In this document: positions 5,509 to 5,920 of the stretch, piece after piece | Layout: the number at the start of each line of letters is the position of its first letter | Position numbering within the stretch: position 1 is the first letter of the stretch | Assembly: GCA_030597865.1 (NCBI GenBank) | Contig: JAUVQZ010000182.1 | Coordinates: 1-5,920 of the forward strand | Length of the DNA stretch: 5,920 nt | Reading direction: 5' to 3' | DNA from: Pseudomonadota bacterium | GTDB lineage: Bacteria; Desulfobacterota; Desulfobulbia; Desulfobulbales; SURF-16 | Made by a program: the position numbers and the translations under genes | Notes under the pieces: model-generated | Seen by the model: the letters and a program-made list of their open reading frames with translations, nothing else | Told to the model about the DNA's origin: nothing | Database searches by the model: none

Positions 5509-5920
5509 TTAATCCTTGAAAATGAGTGAAAAGCTTGCGCCCCCATCGGGATTATTTTTTGCAAGAACCGATCCGCCCTGGTAGTCCATTACTTTTTTCA
5601 CATTTGCCAGACCAAGGCCGGTGCCTAGCTCTCGGGTGGTGTAGAAGGGCTGGAATACCTTTTCCATCTGCTCCGGGCGTAGGCCGGGCCCGGTATCCAC
5701 CACCTGGATCATCGCAACCCCATCAGCTCCGGCAGGGCGGCTGCCGCTGATAATGACGACACTGTTGGCCTCTGACCACTGGATGGCATTACCAACCAGA
5801 TTGATCAAGGCCCGGCAGGAGTTTTCCCTGTCCGCCTGAAAGAGGAAGTCCTGGAGCCTGTCCTCCACCCTAAGATCGATTTTTTTCTTGTCCGCCTCCG
5901 GCCTTACGGTGGTCAACACC
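5509..5920 (-). CDS. Sensor histidine kinase, C-terminal HATPase domain (5' end outside window)
   Basis: The frame is open to the right edge. The 136 codons from 5919 to the stop at 5509 cover the ATP-binding domain of a histidine kinase. Visible motifs are the N box ALINLVGNA (37-45 of the visible part), G1 VVDTGPGL (73-80), F box FQPFYTT (89-95) and G2 GTGLGLA (99-105), then a normal C-terminal strand ending SLIFKD. The FYTT-RELGTGLGLANVKK form is typical of NtrB-like kinases that pair with NtrC-type regulators. The H box, dimerisation helices and any sensor domain lie beyond the window, so location and signal cannot be judged. A GTG at 5917-5919 is in frame but lies within the domain and is not the start. 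The stop is 6 bp upstream of the regulator's ATG, indicating cotranscription as a two-component pair. Confidence 0.95.
   Translation of the reverse strand, partial: VLTTVRPEADKKKIDLRVEDRLQDFLFQADRENSCRALINLVGNAIQWSEANSVVIISGSRPAGADGVAMIQVVDTGPGLRPEQMEKVFQPFYTTRELGTGLGLANVKKVMDYQGGSVLAKNNPDGGASFSLIFKD
5513..5517 (-). promoter_or_regulatory. RBS of the response regulator gene
   Basis: Minus-strand AAGGA lies inside the last codons of the kinase gene, ten bases before the ATG at 5502, slightly longer than ideal spacing. Confidence 0.5.

Overview
The window suggests a Gram-negative proteobacterium-like genome. Signs are an outer-membrane barrel with a C-terminal Phe, Sec-type signal peptides, a sigma-54 enhancer-binding regulator and a HAMP-PAS-GGDEF protein. 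Moderately GC-rich coding and the short TTCGACAGGCTCA-type repeats make a Desulfobacterota (former Deltaproteobacteria, e.g. Desulfobulbales-like) origin my best guess. That guess is from familiarity and was not tested.

Every convincing gene lies on the minus strand, so transcription runs from right to left. Positions 5920 to 823 hold five tightly packed genes that look like one operon: the C-terminal ATPase half of a sensor histidine kinase (cut by the window edge), an NtrC-type response regulator, a porin-like outer-membrane barrel, a short single-domain periplasmic protein of the phosphate-binding (PBP-like) superfamily, and an inner-membrane diguanylate cyclase (periplasmic domain, HAMP, PAS, GGDEF with intact active site and I-site). 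Gaps between genes are 6 bp, a 1-bp TGATG overlap, 8 bp (counted stop codon to start codon -> TAG to TTG) and again 8 bp (TAG to ATG). At the last two junctions the stop codon itself forms part of the Shine-Dalgarno sequence.

Positions 440-822 are intergenic. They hold three direct and one inverted copy of a short GC-rich repeat (590-753) and a plausible sigma-70-type promoter plus RBS reading leftwards. Positions 1-439 hold the N-terminal part of a second membrane protein. It has several transmembrane segments and resembles the membrane input domains of some GGDEF or kinase proteins, and it runs off the left edge.

Taken together, the operon looks like a signalling module spanning the whole envelope. 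A barrel could admit or bind a ligand, a periplasmic PBP-like protein could bind or relay it, and a membrane cyclase could convert the signal to c-di-GMP, with a kinase/sigma-54 activator pair controlling expression. No ABC permease or ATPase is visible, so the binding protein looks like a sensor part rather than a transporter part. The ligand, the physical interactions and the regulator's targets are not determined by the sequence.
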